Source: Struthio camelus
Taxonomy: Eukaryota; Chordata; Aves; Struthioniformes; Struthionidae
Assembly: GCF_040807025.1 (NCBI RefSeq)
Contig: NC_090942.1
Coordinates: forward strand, 64,808,911 to 64,872,910
Length of the DNA: 64,000 nucleotides
Reading direction: 5' to 3'
In this document: piece after piece, positions 30,030-42,975 of the stretch
Layout: every line of letters begins with the position of its first letter
Position numbering within the stretch: position 1 is the first letter of the stretch
Program-made: the position numbers and the translations under genes
Notes under the pieces: generated by a model
What the model was told of the DNA's origin: nothing
Seen by the model: only the letters and a program-made list of their open reading frames with translations
Database searches by the model: none

Positions 30030-33000
30030 CTGCGACTATTAACACAACAGAGACCAGCACGTTAAAGAGCTTTCGGCTACACCTCTCCAGTCCTTCCCAC
30101 ACATTAAGGATGGAAAGCCTTGTGGCTGCAATTACAGTTGAGGATTTTTCGGAGCCTTCTCTCATTTATTCCTCGGCTTTTTCCTCGCTCTCATTCTTAG
30201 CCCAATGTGCTCTGAACTCCTACTCTGAGGCCTTGTTTATAACACAAAGAAGGTATTGCTTTCTATGGAGCACATTTATTCTGCACGCAGAGATATTCTT
30301 GTCCAACATAAGCTAAAACGAAGTTATGCAAAGACACTGTGGGTTCAGAATAGGTGTCCAGTTGGAGAAGAGAAAGCAAAATAATTCTTCCACATCAAGT
30401 CACACCTACCTTTATTGCACACTAATTCCTCTTTGTAGGCAAGCCTTAATGTTACTGTAGTGAGTCATCAATGAGCTTTGTAATCACACCGTCTGATGTT
30501 TCAAAAATACATAAGATCTAAATCTCATAATAACAATATTAAATGAGTTGATGATCGCCCTAAAGCACTTGCTTTGATTTGAAATTCTAGCATGTGACTG
30601 AGTTTTAAAGGAGAAATAGTGCTGTAAATAGGGTACTGCCAAGAAGAACTGAGACTCAACCCCCAGATCTTCAGCTGTCATCTAGGTCAAATCAAAAGCA
30701 CAACGGATAAATCAACATTTCTGCGCAATGGCCATTTAGATGTACAACCCCTATAGCGTGAGCGAACCATCTTAGTGAAACCTGCGTCCCCTGGGAGCTA
30801 CGGCACATCTATCCTTGTCTCTCTTGCAGTTGTACATATTGAAGTGACACATTTGCAAGCTGAGAACTAACAGAACCAGTCCCTGGACTTGGGTGCGTAT
30901 ATTACACTTGTTTGAGAGCGAGAGCCAGTGCAGAATATGACTTTTCCTAGGGTGAACAGATGTGAACAGATATATACTTCCCATCCTATTTCGGGCAGTG
31001 CTGAACGGTCGCAATCTGAAGGAAACAGATGGTGTGTGCGAACAGCATCTGACTGTCTGTTTAAAACAAGTTTAAACAAGATTAGAAAACTCAAGGGACT
31101 TCCATGAGGCAGTCTCTTGGTCATGACATATAAACTACAGCACAAGGGTTGCCTCAAAAAATCTTAGCTTTTTACACCCTGTATAAACTCTTTTCCCATG
31201 CTAACACAAGCCACCAGTAGAGAGCTTCCAGGTATGCTCTAGCAATGCTCTGCAGTAAGATGCATCATGCAGTGCTGAAAAAAGTTCTTGGCTGCATGCT
31301 TATAAACATGCCTAACAATATCCAGTCTTAGTCCTGCCTGAAGAAAGCACAAACAGCCCTTCAAGCACCATCCAGGCATCACCCGTCCTTACCATTGCCA
31401 GGCCATACTAGCTTCTTCTGGCCACGAGCAGCAGAAAAATGCAGTAGCACAAACAGTTCACACAGTACCTGCTGAGACCCTAGGAAATCAGTACATCTCT
31501 CCTTTTCATGATTCTGCTTAGATGCCTTTGGCAGGACCATAAATTTCAACTCACTGAGAGAGGAAGCAGAGAAGGAAAAGGCCACTAAAAATGTCAAATT
31601 ACCAACATCTACCTTCCACCCCAACCACTACAATCACTTTTTTTCCATCTCTCTTATTTCCCCTGACTGCTAGAAGGCTTTACCCATTCCCTAGTCCAAC
31701 AGTGTTGCACACCTTCCCAAGCCAAGGTCCTCGCTCCCCCAGGCTCACTCATCTTCCCACTACAGATTACTGCATTCACAAATCAGGATGTCAGCCTTAT
31801 TCCCTGAGCTTTCCCAGTTCACTAACAGGCTGTGCGGCAGATCAAAGGAATTTTTGCACAGGCTATGTGGCTATGCATGCCTGGTTTGGACTGTGTGTTT
31901 CACATAGTGACCAGGACCAGCCTTGACACAAGGAATTATATTTAAAAAAAAAAAAACCACACTAGAAACACCAGTATGCTAAGATTTCTCTATTTATGAG
32001 GATTTAGTTGAATACCCTCAGTCATCTAACTTCATATCAGCAGAAGGTGAAGAATGGCTCTTCATTCTGTGTCCAGGACACTGAGATTTTTCCTCAGTGC
32101 ATTCTCCCTGACTGTCACAGTGAGAACCTATCAACACTGTCAAACCCAGCCTACTTGCATGAAACTACAATAAGCAGATAAATGAATCATACTGAAGCAG
32201 GAGAGGACTCAAGAAATAGCTACTCTTCTATGGACAGGGAGATAATGAACATAACATCCAATACCTTTTCTTGTCCTGTTTGCTACTGCCACCCGTTGCA
32301 GCACTTGGATGCCTGCAGATTTTTATCACAGTCTGAGTATTCAGATTTCTCTAGACCATTGCGCTCTCTTTCTCTCAGAAAGAGAGCGCAAAGGCACCAA
32401 GAATTAGAGAGAAGACCTTTGCCATCTGGGAGTGCTGCCCAGGAGAGCAGAAGTCATTGTGCAACAGAGCAAAACAATGCCCTTCCCAGAGCCTCTTTTC
32501 TGCCGCACATTCCCAATGTGTCACAGCGGGATTAGCATAGCTTGTGCTGTTCCTGCAGGGAGCCCCTCCTTTACTCCGTGCCATTTCTGCTTCAGGCATT
32601 TCACTGTCAGTATGAAGGGATCTGTGCAGGAGGTTTCATGTTCTAGCAGTGACTGAAGAGTTGATTATCACCATCACCTGAGCTCACCCTTTCTTTCCTT
32701 CACATAGATTCTGCCTCCAAAACCTCTGAGATTTGGTAGGCTGCTAATCTCTCTTCCAAACAGTACTAGGTCAACTTGTCATGCTAAAAGAAGGATCTCT
32801 CGTCCTTTCCTCTGCTCTCATGGTGATAGCACAGGGCAAACACTGATAGGCACTTAAAGTTTTGGGCATGTTTGTGGATGTCTTTGACCCCGTCTCACTC
32901 AGAGCGGTTAAAGCACGGCAATAGCCAATGAACTTTTCATTTCATTTATAATATTGTGATCCACCTCACAAAAAGGGCCTCTCTAAAGCACTCAGTCCTT

Positions 33001-34535
33001 TCGCTAGGTATCTAGACTCTGCTTTACTCATGCTGCATCTTTTATGGTTTCCGACAGGGTGATATAGTACCTCACATTGACTTCCCAGTCTCAGGCTCTC
33101 ATTATTTTGTTGCCTGCTAAAGATGCTCATGGTAATTCCTACGGCTCTCCACAAACCTAGCAACTTGTGATACCCACTTCAGACAAGGTCCCTGTAGCTC
33201 AGAGATGGATTATGTCTCAGAAGCTTGGGAAGCCCAGATCTTGCTGCCTACAGACACCCTAAGAGTTTGGCAGCCTCCTCTGTGAATACCGGATTCACCA
33301 GCCCCCACACAGTGATGTGCCTGGTTTGTATCAGATCACTCAGACTCAGCTTTATTACTAGGGAAGACATAAGGAGAAAAGCCCCCATATACTTACTTAT
33401 AAGAACACAGTAAAGGAACTAAGCTACAAGAAATTAAACTACAGAACGGGCTACTGAGATTGTGCTCTGCCACCTTCTGAGCCCTTTAATTAACTGGCCT
33501 GCTTACAGCTCACTTGCCCTGCAGAGATCTTGGATAAGCTTTTCTCTTTTTCCAGTTACTGAAGGTGGCCACCAAAGCAGCTGTGCTCTTTCTCCAGCCC
33601 CAGACATAAGAAGGGAGACATTCTACCTAATTCTTGCTCCTTCAGACTGGGCTTGAAGATACCATATGGCAACGTACACTCCCTTCTGTAGACGTAAGAC
33701 ATGTATACACTTTAACACCAGACTGCTTTCCACTGCTTACAGTCTGATGTTAAAATATGATACATCATGAGCAACAGTCATTGCACAAGATCTCTTCTTA
33801 GGCTTTGCACAGAATTTATGCCATAGAAACTCAAATACTGTTTACAGTTACCCTAGGCTTTGGTCCCCCTTCTGTTTCTTCTTCCCTCTTCCTCTTCCCC
33901 AAGCTGTGGCCACAATGCTTTTTTTCTACTTGAAACAGACCTAGCTGTATAGCACATTCACACATAAGGAAAAGCAGAGTCACCAGCTTGTCATACTCAC
34001 CGTGCATCATGGTAAATGGCATTCACACAGAAAGTCAGATTACAATGCATGCAACAACCGCCTATGCTGCGAAAGCACAAGAGGGCCAATATATGCCAGA
34101 TGAATTAGTCTCACTATCATTTCCTTCTACATACAAGCATTTCAGCCCCTGGTTTCCCAGTTATAAATATGTAAAAAGGTCCACATATTTACAGTCTTAG
34201 CACAGTATGGTGTCACATTAAGAAGACAGAGATGTTACTCTAAAATCTCAGTCTCCCTGTTTAGACCAGAGCCACCTCCAGTCTCAATTAGTCTGCAAAA
34301 ATTGTTTCCACTTTCTCCTGCAATGCTTGCTTCCATTTTATCCATTTTATGTTTTAGTTCTTTCATCTTCCCTTTCTTATTGTTCTAAGAGATGCTGTTT
34401 GTAACCCATGAAATGTTCTCTAACTGCTCCTGCATCCATGCTTAAAAGCGTCTCCAGAGGCATTCTGGGAAAGACGTGGCATTGCAGTTAGCTTCCGTGT
34501 AAGCAAGTCAAGAGTTAAGCACACAGACCTTTTAC
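30030..34535. other. Intron-like or intergenic stretch between copy E linker and WWE module D
   Basis: By comparison with gene A, exons 3 and 4 of copy E should lie here. I do not find the conserved 'ACATGGTCCA' exon 3 start or the exon 4 sequence, so they appear deleted or eroded beyond recognition. The interval contains a perfect 15-bp inverted repeat at 32359-32391 and no other recognised feature. Confidence 0.5.
32359..32391. repeat. Perfect 15-bp inverted repeat (3-nt loop)
   Basis: Left arm TTGCGCTCTCTTTCT (32359-32373), spacer CTC, right arm AGAAAGAGAGCGCAA (32377-32391). It would form a stable hairpin in DNA or RNA. No adjacent gene explains it. Confidence 0.9.
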
Positions 34536-35860
34536 CTGTGAAATCTAACTCCTATTTCTGTGAATCAGCTTAAGATTCATAAGCACCTTCCTGATGAGTT
34601 TGCAATAACAGCTCCACCTGTGCAGAAGGTATGGGGGCAGCGCACTGGTCTGGGTGCTATAAAGGAGGGGAAAATTTGTTAGAAATGGGTGTTGGGCTAC
34701 GGTAGTGTCGCACACATGTAACAGAGCTGGATTTAGCATCTCTACAAGTCACGAGGAAAAGCTAGTGATTTAAACTATTCCAGATCACAGACTCCTCTCT
34801 ATCCTGCACCTAGCTCGCTCTACTGTTTTTACGAGTCCCTCCACCACCAAAGACTGGAGGGACTCTCTCCTGTCCATGTCTCCTCTCTGTCTCCCAGTTT
34901 GATTACCTGCACATGTCACCTCCCTTCACCGGCCTTGTGCAGCTGCCATCCCCCTCACTCACTGGAGCTCCTTCACCCACCTCGTACTGCCCTGGGGTAA
35001 ATGAGTAGAGGCTCCCTGGTAGGAGGAGGTACAATTCAGGGCTCCTGGGTTATTTCCAACACAGTTTATAAATAGCATTGTTTCCCAGGGGCCCTGACAG
35101 GAAAAGCAAGTGTTCTTCAGGGCCTTGTTTTTCAGCAAAAGTACACAGGAAGGAGACCCTTTTCACACACCCGGAATTTTCAAATTGAAATGTGTTTTCA
35201 ATAAAGCCTTCAGCCACTTGTAAAGACAGCCTGTTTTCAGAACTGCGTTTCCTGGAAGCATTAATGAAAATCAGAAAAAATTACAGAAATGTGTGAGGTC
35301 ATCAAGAAACCACTGGGAGAATATCTGAGTGACATTTATTAAATAAAACTAGCAAGTGACAAGTTCAAAACAAGTAGAAGGAGACTCTCCTTCAAGTAAC
35401 ATTCAGCTCAGCCGTGGAAATCCTTGTTGAAAGATGTTGTGGATGCTAAAAGTTTATACAGGTTCAAAAACTGATGGAATAATTACTGAAAGAAAAATGC
35501 ATCCAGGGCTATTACATATAGAGATACCATCGGTGATGCAGGAGATCCATAAGTCAAAGATTGTCGTAGGCAGGGAGCACCTTCTTGGAAAATATCGCTA
35601 CCTGCCTGCCTTGAGCATACATTTTCCTTTGGGTACCTCTGTCATCCAGTTAAGGATCCAGTTAAGGATCCAGTTAAGCTCCAAGGCTGGATGTACCTTT
35701 GTTCTGACATGGCTTGGCCATTCTTACACTTTTGGGGAAGGGGGAAGCAGAAAGTGAGCTACCAGCACAACATGTTGGGAATAAAAGGGAGTTGCTCTCC
35801 TCTTTCCCATGTTCAACCCAATGACTGTGCCTATCCAACTAATACCAGCAGCAGCTTCCC
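34536..35860 (-). pseudogene. WWE module D (exons 1 and 2 only), disrupted
   Basis: Exon 1 homologue 35800..35860 (61 nt) reads W-Y-stop-L-D where gene A has WYWHD, and ends HWVEHGKE. The first WWE signature is therefore cut by TAG, and the donor GT is changed to GA. Exon 2 homologue 34536..34656 (121 nt) keeps both splice sites (ATAG acceptor, GTAAA donor) but has two in-frame stops. No exon 3 is visible. This is the WWE module nearest the copy E linker exon and is probably the original N-terminal half of that copy. Confidence 0.75.
35646..35676. repeat. Short tandem repeat, 12-bp unit
   Basis: The unit agttaaggatcc occurs about 2.5 times in direct succession. This is a small local duplication with no recognised function. 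Confidence 0.7.
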
Positions 35861-37192
35861 TTTTGGGCCATGGAGCAGGTATCAGTGATTGACAGATTGT
35901 GCAGAAAGATAAGAAAGATAACCACGTACAGCAACAACAAAAAGCCAGATCAGTTTCTGGCAGTCCCAGAAAGACTAAATGACTGCAACAAATATGTCAG
36001 TAACTGTGACCAATAACTCTGCCGCCCTTCAGCGGGCTCCATGGCACTCAAACCCATGCTCTCTGCCTCTTTCATCCTTCTCTATAGCTCCTTGTGCTGT
36101 GGGTCGCAACCTATGCTTAGTGTGCAGCAGCTGCAATTACACTGTGACTTCTCTGGGGAGGAGGATCTGGTTGCATTGAAGGCATCCATGAAGAACAGGC
36201 CCCAACAGATCTTATGGGTTGCTTATGGTTAAGGCTTGTCTTGTGCGATACCTCCCTCTTCCAGCTCTTCACCAGCCCTGCACCTCATCACAACCACCCT
36301 CAGCTCTTCCATCCTCCAACCGCCTGTCTCTTTCTGACCCCAATCCTGCAACCTTACCAGTGCTCCTACCCCTGTTGCCCCCTACAGTGGCACTCCCCCA
36401 CCCCCTCACTCCTGGCGCTAGCCTGGCCCTTTATGCTAACAAACATCCCAAGGGGCCAAGGGGCCAGCTGAGAGCTGCTTCCCTCCCTGTCAGATGCCCC
36501 ACTCCAGGCTGTCTGGCAGGGCATGCAGGTTTTAGCCCCTGCTCAAATTCAGCACAGCCCATGTCTCAGGCAGTCACCAAGCCACGGAGGTGCAGCCGCA
36601 TTGCTTTGTCTAGCAGAGTCCTAAATATGTAGGCAAACCCCTAAATGCAGCCCCTCCACAGAGACACCCAAGCAGAAAAGTGCCCTAGGAGCAAAAGGTG
36701 CCCAAGAGCTCCACTGAAATGTGCCCCTCTACCTGCTCCTCACAATTCCTCTTCCACAGCAGCCCAGGTAACACCATCAAACCTACCTTATCTGAAGAAA
36801 ATAGCCCTGCTGGGGGACTGGCAATCAGGGCAGACCGACCTGGATCTCCCTCTCTCTGACCTGTCAAAACAGCAGGAGGCCTCATACCGGTGCTGCGAGG
36901 ACAACTCTGGCGACAGCCATGGCTCCACCAAGTGCTCCCTGCCTTCACCTGCTCACCCCGACCCACCACATGGCACCAGGAGCTCCTTCCTCCAGGTACC
37001 ATGCCAGGCAGTTTGAGGTGCATGGGCCCATCTCCCTCCCCAAAAGCTGCTTCGCTCTGCCCAGCCTGCAGCCACTGCCACAGCCTCCCTCCCACCAAAA
37101 ACTGAACGGGCACCGCCATCTAGGGATATGGTAGCAAAAGGCTGCCAAACAGTGAATGTAGCACCCCGTACCTTTCCTCCTGCTGTCTCCAT

Positions 37193-39262
37193 CCCCACTG
37201 GAGGCATTGTCTGGCCACTGGCAGATTTGTCTTGTCGCCTGTGTGCACCGATTTCTCTGGACCATGTCTTGAAAGAAAATATGAATGCATCCACAATCAG
37301 AAGAATGGATTTTGGCATCTGGGTATGTTGTTTACGAGAAAAGAAGTGGTCTACTAGTACGCCTTAAGAACCTCCTCCACATTATAGAGTGGAAAGCATG
37401 AAAGTTTGGGTAACTTTTTTCAGAGTACTCCTAATCTTTCTTCACTCCTTTATTCTGTGCTATTTCCTTTTCACTGACAATAGTAATGACTCTGCACATA
37501 TATTTGGAGGACCTGTCTGACAGCTGAAGAACATGTCATCATCTTCTAGTTTTGCCTGATTTCAGTTTTTTCTTTTATGGGGGATTTTTTCTCTTTTTTT
37601 TTTCTTCTTGGAGTTATCCTGACAAAAAGATCTAGATCTATGAGAAGACTACATATAGTCTTTCTACCAACACAGGCTTGTTATTTGGTATCTCTGGTCT
37701 TGTTCCTGTAGCAACATTACAAAGTAAGAAGAGGGTCATTGCAATCCCTCCCCCATAAACAGATTATCTGTAGATGCCCCTGGGATGTGCGCGATGTGCT
37801 TCCCCCTTTTTCTTTGTGCCTCAGACAAAGCAGTTCAGGCACAGAAATTTCTGCTCAGCTTTTTATTTTGGTTAAGTAAATAGTCTCATTGCACAGTACA
37901 TCAGACACATCCTGAACACAGCAAACTCATTCTCACCCAGGGCCCAGCACTGCGCTAGCAGTGCTCTACACAGGATTTCCCTGCCAGACAGATGAGAAGC
38001 CTGGCGCAGTGCGAGTCATGCGTCACATCGCACCGTGCAGTCACGGTCAGGAGGCTCTGAAACCTGTCCTCAGCTCCCACACCTTCCTCCTCCCTCCACT
38101 TAGGCTGGGGCTACCCTTCCTTGCACCACCATTGCGCACATCCTTGAGCCTTGCTCTGTTCTGGGATCCCGACCTTCCCCTCTGTGCTGCCTCAGCAGTG
38201 ACCACCTACAATTCACAAAACACTTCCCAGCACTCTTGCAACCCATGCCTGCAAGCCTTCTCCAAGGAGAAGCTGCACTACAGTGCCAGTCACATCACAA
38301 CTGCATTATACATCAAGCAAACATGTACCTTACTTTTGAAGTTTATCTCATACTGTTGAGAACCTGCTTGAAACTGGAGAGTGCCTTTCTGGTCAGCCTG
38401 AAATGCCTTCTCCACCTGAGCAGAGGTTATGGTGGCAGCACAGTGGTTTGGAGACCAGCAAAGTGAAGGAAAATATCTGTCAGATGCAAGTTTTGGCTTA
38501 AAGTGCCTGCAGAGCAGCATTTCGTTCGCTGACCGGGGGTAGGCAGGGATAACTGTCTACAACTTGGATTTTGCCAGTGCAGAGGCTCGCTCCCAGCCCT
38601 ATCCCACACCTCCTTCAGAATCTGTTTTCTGGATTCTGCCACCACTTGTTCCCAGTCATTGCTCCTCATCACAGCCCACTTGAACCAGGCCTGGCAGGGA
38701 GGGTGTATCCCCAGAGCCCTTGTCCACCTCTGCAGGCTGTGATACGTGCCACCTCCTTCTCAGTCTTACACACAGGGTTTGAGAACAGCGCCAGGGCTTC
38801 TTTAAGGGTGGTACTTTGTTATTGTTCCTTGTCAATGCGTGGGATAGTTTTCTGGCATTGCCTTCTTCTGTGAGTTATTACGAGTTCCAAGAGAAAAGAG
38901 CGCCTTCCTCACAAACGCACACATAGCATTAAAATTGTTTAGACAAAAGCAGTTTAGAAAGGTTCTGGTTTGGCCAAGAAAATAAATAGTGTTTTGACCT
39001 AGACCTCACAGGCTCCTGAGGGATATGAGCATATTTATGAGAGGCAGCTGAACATGTCAAAATGCACATGTACCACATGGAAATATTGAGAGAATATCCA
39101 GAACACATGCGAAAGGCACTGCTTGCCAAAGAAAAAGACAAAAATAGCCCCTGCTAGGTAGCTGGCACGTGGCATTGGATACAAAAGAAAGAGATGCTTT
39201 CCTCTTCTCCATATTCATTCCACTGACTAGATTCATCCAGCCAATACCAGCTTTTTTCCATA
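37193..39262 (-). pseudogene. WWE module B, open frames but splice sites lost
   Basis: Exon 1 homologue 39202..39262 encodes MEKSWYWLDESSQW, the best-preserved extra WWE start. Exon 2 homologue 38334..38454 (121 nt) is fully open and ends AGSQQYEINFK. Exon 3 homologue starts at 37267 (DMVQRN) and stays open; its end near 37193 is estimated from gene A. Lesions are at the splice sites. The exon 1 acceptor reads TCAC where gene A has TCAG, the exon 1 donor GT is GA, and the exon 2 acceptor AG is GG. The exon 2 donor GTAAGG is intact. WWE domains bind ADP-ribose-containing ligands. Without splicing this module cannot be joined normally, so I call it a pseudo-exon set. Confidence 0.65.
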
Positions 39263-39920
39263 GTGACCATAGGGTAAGCATCCAGGACATGCATCCAGAG
39301 AAGCAAGATGTGCAAGTGGAATGAAAAAGTATCAATGTTTGGTCAACCACTGCACTTTTCATTCCTTCCATCCTCTATTTCCACGTACATGTCCTCTTCT
39401 TCCCAGTGCTGCTACGCAAAATGATCATGTTTCAGAAGACCCCTCCAGTTTGCTACTCCTCACCTGAAGAGGTCCAGAAAGTGGAGTTGCTCTTTATGGC
39501 ACTGATGATGAAGCAGGGAAGTGATGGCAAACAGCACAAAGTGCATGGCTAGACATCCAAGTCACACTACCTCAGATGTAACAGAGCAGCTCAGGTCTGG
39601 CACAACATACGACCCAATCACCCTGCAAACCGTTCACCCATCAGAGCCAGAAGCAGGCACAGCCTTTTGCTTGGGGCCTGCAGTGGCCAACACACTCTCC
39701 CAGGGGACTGACAGCCAGGCCAGACTTGGCTCTCCCTCGCTCAGAGCCCTCGGAGCAGGAGCTCCCAAAAGGATCTTCGCTCTGCCCAGCCTCCAGCCAC
39801 CGCCACAGCTTCCCTCTCCCTGAAAACTGAACAGGCACCGCCATCTAGAGACACGGCAGCAAAAGACTGCCAAAGAGCGAATGCAGCACTCTGCACCTTT
39901 CCTCCTGCTGGCTCCCATCT

Positions 39921-41951
39921 GCAACAGAGGCATCGTTTGGCCACCAGCAGATTTGTCTTGTCACCTGTGTCTGCACTGATTTCTCTGAACCATGTCTTGA
40001 AAGAAAACATGAATCCATCCAGACTTAGAGTAGTTATTCAAGAAATGTGTAACTCAGCTGCAGAACCCATTGCCACAACATGATGGCAGGTGCTAGAAGC
40101 TTACAAAGAATGACTAGAAAAATCCACAGAAGGAAAGAAAATCCACCCAGGGCCACCAGCTACAAAGACATTACCTCAGGTTTAGGAAGTCCCCAAGCAG
40201 CAAGCCCCTGGACGCCAAGGAAGTATCACTACCTGCTAGCCCTCTCCTCTTCCCTGGAAATCCAGCGTAAAACCACTGCTGGAGGCAGGATGCTAGGCTA
40301 GCACATCTTGGCCTAACCCTGTTTTGCCACTTCTATATAGCAAGGGAGACTATCCATAAGAAAAAATTGCTATCCACCATAGCTATGCAATGCTTTAACT
40401 GTGGCCTTCTCCAGTGTATTGTTCCACAACATGACGTCATTTTCTTTAGAGTTGTCTCAGCTTGCGCTCTGCAAGTGACATTAAACCCAAACTGGCAGCA
40501 CAAGCAGGGCAGATATGAATCCTCTTTGCAGCCTGTCAAGGCTTCTCTTTCAGTCCCAACTTTCTGGGCTTTCACGGTCCCACTTCTCAAAACAGATGGG
40601 CTCACTTAAAATGTTACCTATGTGTGATTTAGCTCTTTCCTTTCTTTTGTCTGAACATCACCCATGCTTTTTGCTTGCAAAAATCAGTCACGCAAATAAT
40701 GTCCTTCTCAGTAGACAAGCTCACAGCTGAATGCAGCCTACCAGCACAGAGAATCACAGACTTTCTCTCATGCAACTCTCCTCCTGCAGCGGCCTCAGCA
40801 AATCCAAGTCTCTTTCTGATTTTGCTTTTCCCCTTTCGCGACTCCTCCCTTGCATGTAGTGGCACATGCACCACATCCCAGGTATTAATCTCAGACTATC
40901 ATCCTAATACTTCTCCTTTTCTGTTGTTGAATACTGTGACTTTATTTTTTTTATTCTTTTAACTGTACGGCTCTCCAATAGCTCCAGCAATATAAATCAC
41001 AAAGTTAAACACAAGAATGAGAAATTATTATATGTTTCTCTATTTCATGCTCTGTGAGACACAAGCAGCATCTCCTCTATCTCTGCAATTTAAGGTGAGT
41101 AATCTTCTAGCAAGCTCCTTTAAATATCCATGTTTCCTCTGGCTAAGACAGCCACTTCTGCTGGTGATGAGGGTACATGAGGCATTTTCAGAAGTGAAGC
41201 TACACTACAGAGTCAGAGTCAGCTCATATATGTCATATCATAAACAAACAAATATTTTACCTTTGAAGTTTATCTTGTATTTCTGTGAATGAACTTGAAA
41301 CCTCAGAGTGCTTTCCTGATCTGCCTGAAATGCCTTCTCCACCTGGCAGATGTTATGGTGATGACAGAGTAGTTTGGATGCTACAAAAAAGATGGAAGTG
41401 ACAATATCTGTTATAGGGAGTTGCCTCTGAATGCTCTTAACAGACTCGGGTTCATCATTACATCAAAACCTAGGTATTTAGTAGTCCAAATAGTGCTGCA
41501 CTGTACTTTAGAGGAGCAGCTTTCTGAATCCAACTTTTTTGGCTTTCCAGTGAGTTACCAGCATTCCCTTGCCCTCGCCCTGAAATACATACGTATATGT
41601 AAATATATATTGTTTTTATATATATATACACACACACAAAAAGTATTGAAAATGATTTCAGCTATTCCTACGACATACAACAGTGCATAGAGCTAGCATT
41701 CAGAGGCTCCCCTGAAAGTATCAGGGAAACTTCAAGGGTTGGTCAGTGCTACAGGAATATAAAAAGGCATCAGAAAGCCTATGTGTCATGTAGCATACAG
41801 TTTTCTGGGGGGAAAAAAATTCAAAAAGAAAATGTTGTCCACTAGTGGCTGGGACAAGGAGTTAGGTGTCAAAGGTGTGATGGAGTTTACCTGTTTCCCA
41901 TATTCAATTCGTTGTCTGGACTCCTCCAGCCATTACCAGCAAGGTTTCAGG
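39921..41951 (-). pseudogene. WWE module C, splice sites kept, coding disrupted
   Basis: Exon 1 homologue 41891..41951 keeps an acceptor (GGCAG) and donor (GTAAAC) but reads LKPCW-stop-WLEESRQRIEYGKQ, a stop inside the W-x-W signature. Exon 2 homologue 41261..41380 is 120 nt instead of 121, so it is frameshifted, with both splice sites intact. Exon 3 homologue starts at 39995 with DMVQRN and, after a 2-nt insertion relative to module B, hits a stop. Its end near 39921 is estimated. The lesion pattern is the reverse of module B, so the two decayed independently. Confidence 0.75.
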
Positions 41952-42705
41952 CTGCCAAATTTATGGGGATCAGGAATGATCACAAGTGTAGGACTATCTT
42001 AAGAAAAAAGAAAAAAGAGAGAAGAGAAAATACAGAAAAAAGAAGATCAGCTCCTGGCAGGTTGCTTAACAGTAGCCTTGAGAGGAAAATCCAAACTCAG
42101 CAGGAATTCCTGAGCTGTTGTTTTCATCATTTTACAGCCTTGCAAATCAGCTGGTTTCCAAATCCTTTCAGAAGATAAGTCCTAAAAGGTTTGGGGTTTT
42201 TTTTTGTTGCTTGGTTTCGTTTGGTTTGACTTTTTTGCCTGTGCTTGAATGCAGATGTGCTGTTTTCTGTGCTCTGAGCGTGCCAGCCCACAATATACCC
42301 ACTGAGCAGACAGACACCTGATACTGGGCAGGTAGCGATAGTATTATTTGATTCTTATGTAGAGTGTTTCATCGTAGACGTTAATACTTCTGTTTTTCCC
42401 TGTGTTACTCAACCAAACCTATGCAAATGTGAGAATAGATCAGCTGCCTGCAAAGTCCATGTCCCTTATGCTGCCCACTGAAATGAGCTGCTTCCCATGA
42501 TGAGCTTATACACCTGTCATAAATTCACATTCAGAGTAATTAGAGAATTCTGTCATTTTTGTATCTCAGTTTAGACAGAGAGGAGCTTTGTGGATGGTCC
42601 TCCTAGCCCTTGTGTTAGAAAGTTTTTGCTTTACTAACCAGTCTTATTAGTTATGGTCCAGATTCAGAAAACTCCCTTGACACCATGTATTAACGGGAAC
42701 TGCTG

Positions 42706-42975
42706 GAAAGAAAGAGAGAGAGGAAGAAAGAAAGAAAGAGAGAGAGGAAGAAAGAAAGAAAGAGAGAGAGGAAGAAAGAAAGAAAGAGAGAGAGGAAGAA
42801 AGAAAGAAAGAGAGAGAGGAAGAAAGAAAGAAAGAGAGAGAGGAAGAAAGAAAGAAAGAGAGAGAGGAAGAAAGAAAGAAAGAGAGAGAGGAAGAAAGAA
42901 AGAAAGAGAGAGAGGAAGAAAGAAAGAAAGAGAGAGAGGAAGAAAGAAAGAAAGAGAGAGAGGAAGAAAGAAAGA
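42706..42975. repeat. 24-bp purine minisatellite, about 11 units
   Basis: Near-perfect repeats of a GA-only unit built from GAAA and GA blocks plus GGAAG, about 270 bp in total. Because the unit is a multiple of three, it is open in several frames on both strands (for example GRKKERER repeated). Those frames are repeat artefacts, not genes. Confidence 0.95.

Larger units (their letters stand above)
36890..41951. repeat. About 2.7-kb tandem duplication of a three-exon WWE module
   Basis: Modules C and B repeat the same three exons at a regular offset: exon 1 starts 41951 and 39262, exon 2 starts 41380 and 38454, exon 3 starts 39995 and 37267 (offsets 2.69, 2.93 and 2.73 kb). Sequence downstream of exon 3 is also shared. 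For example, 37086-37270 aligns with 39828-40000 through 'caccgccatctag' and 'cctttcctcctgctg'. The copies show many substitutions and small indels, so this duplication is older than the conversion event. Confidence 0.8.
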
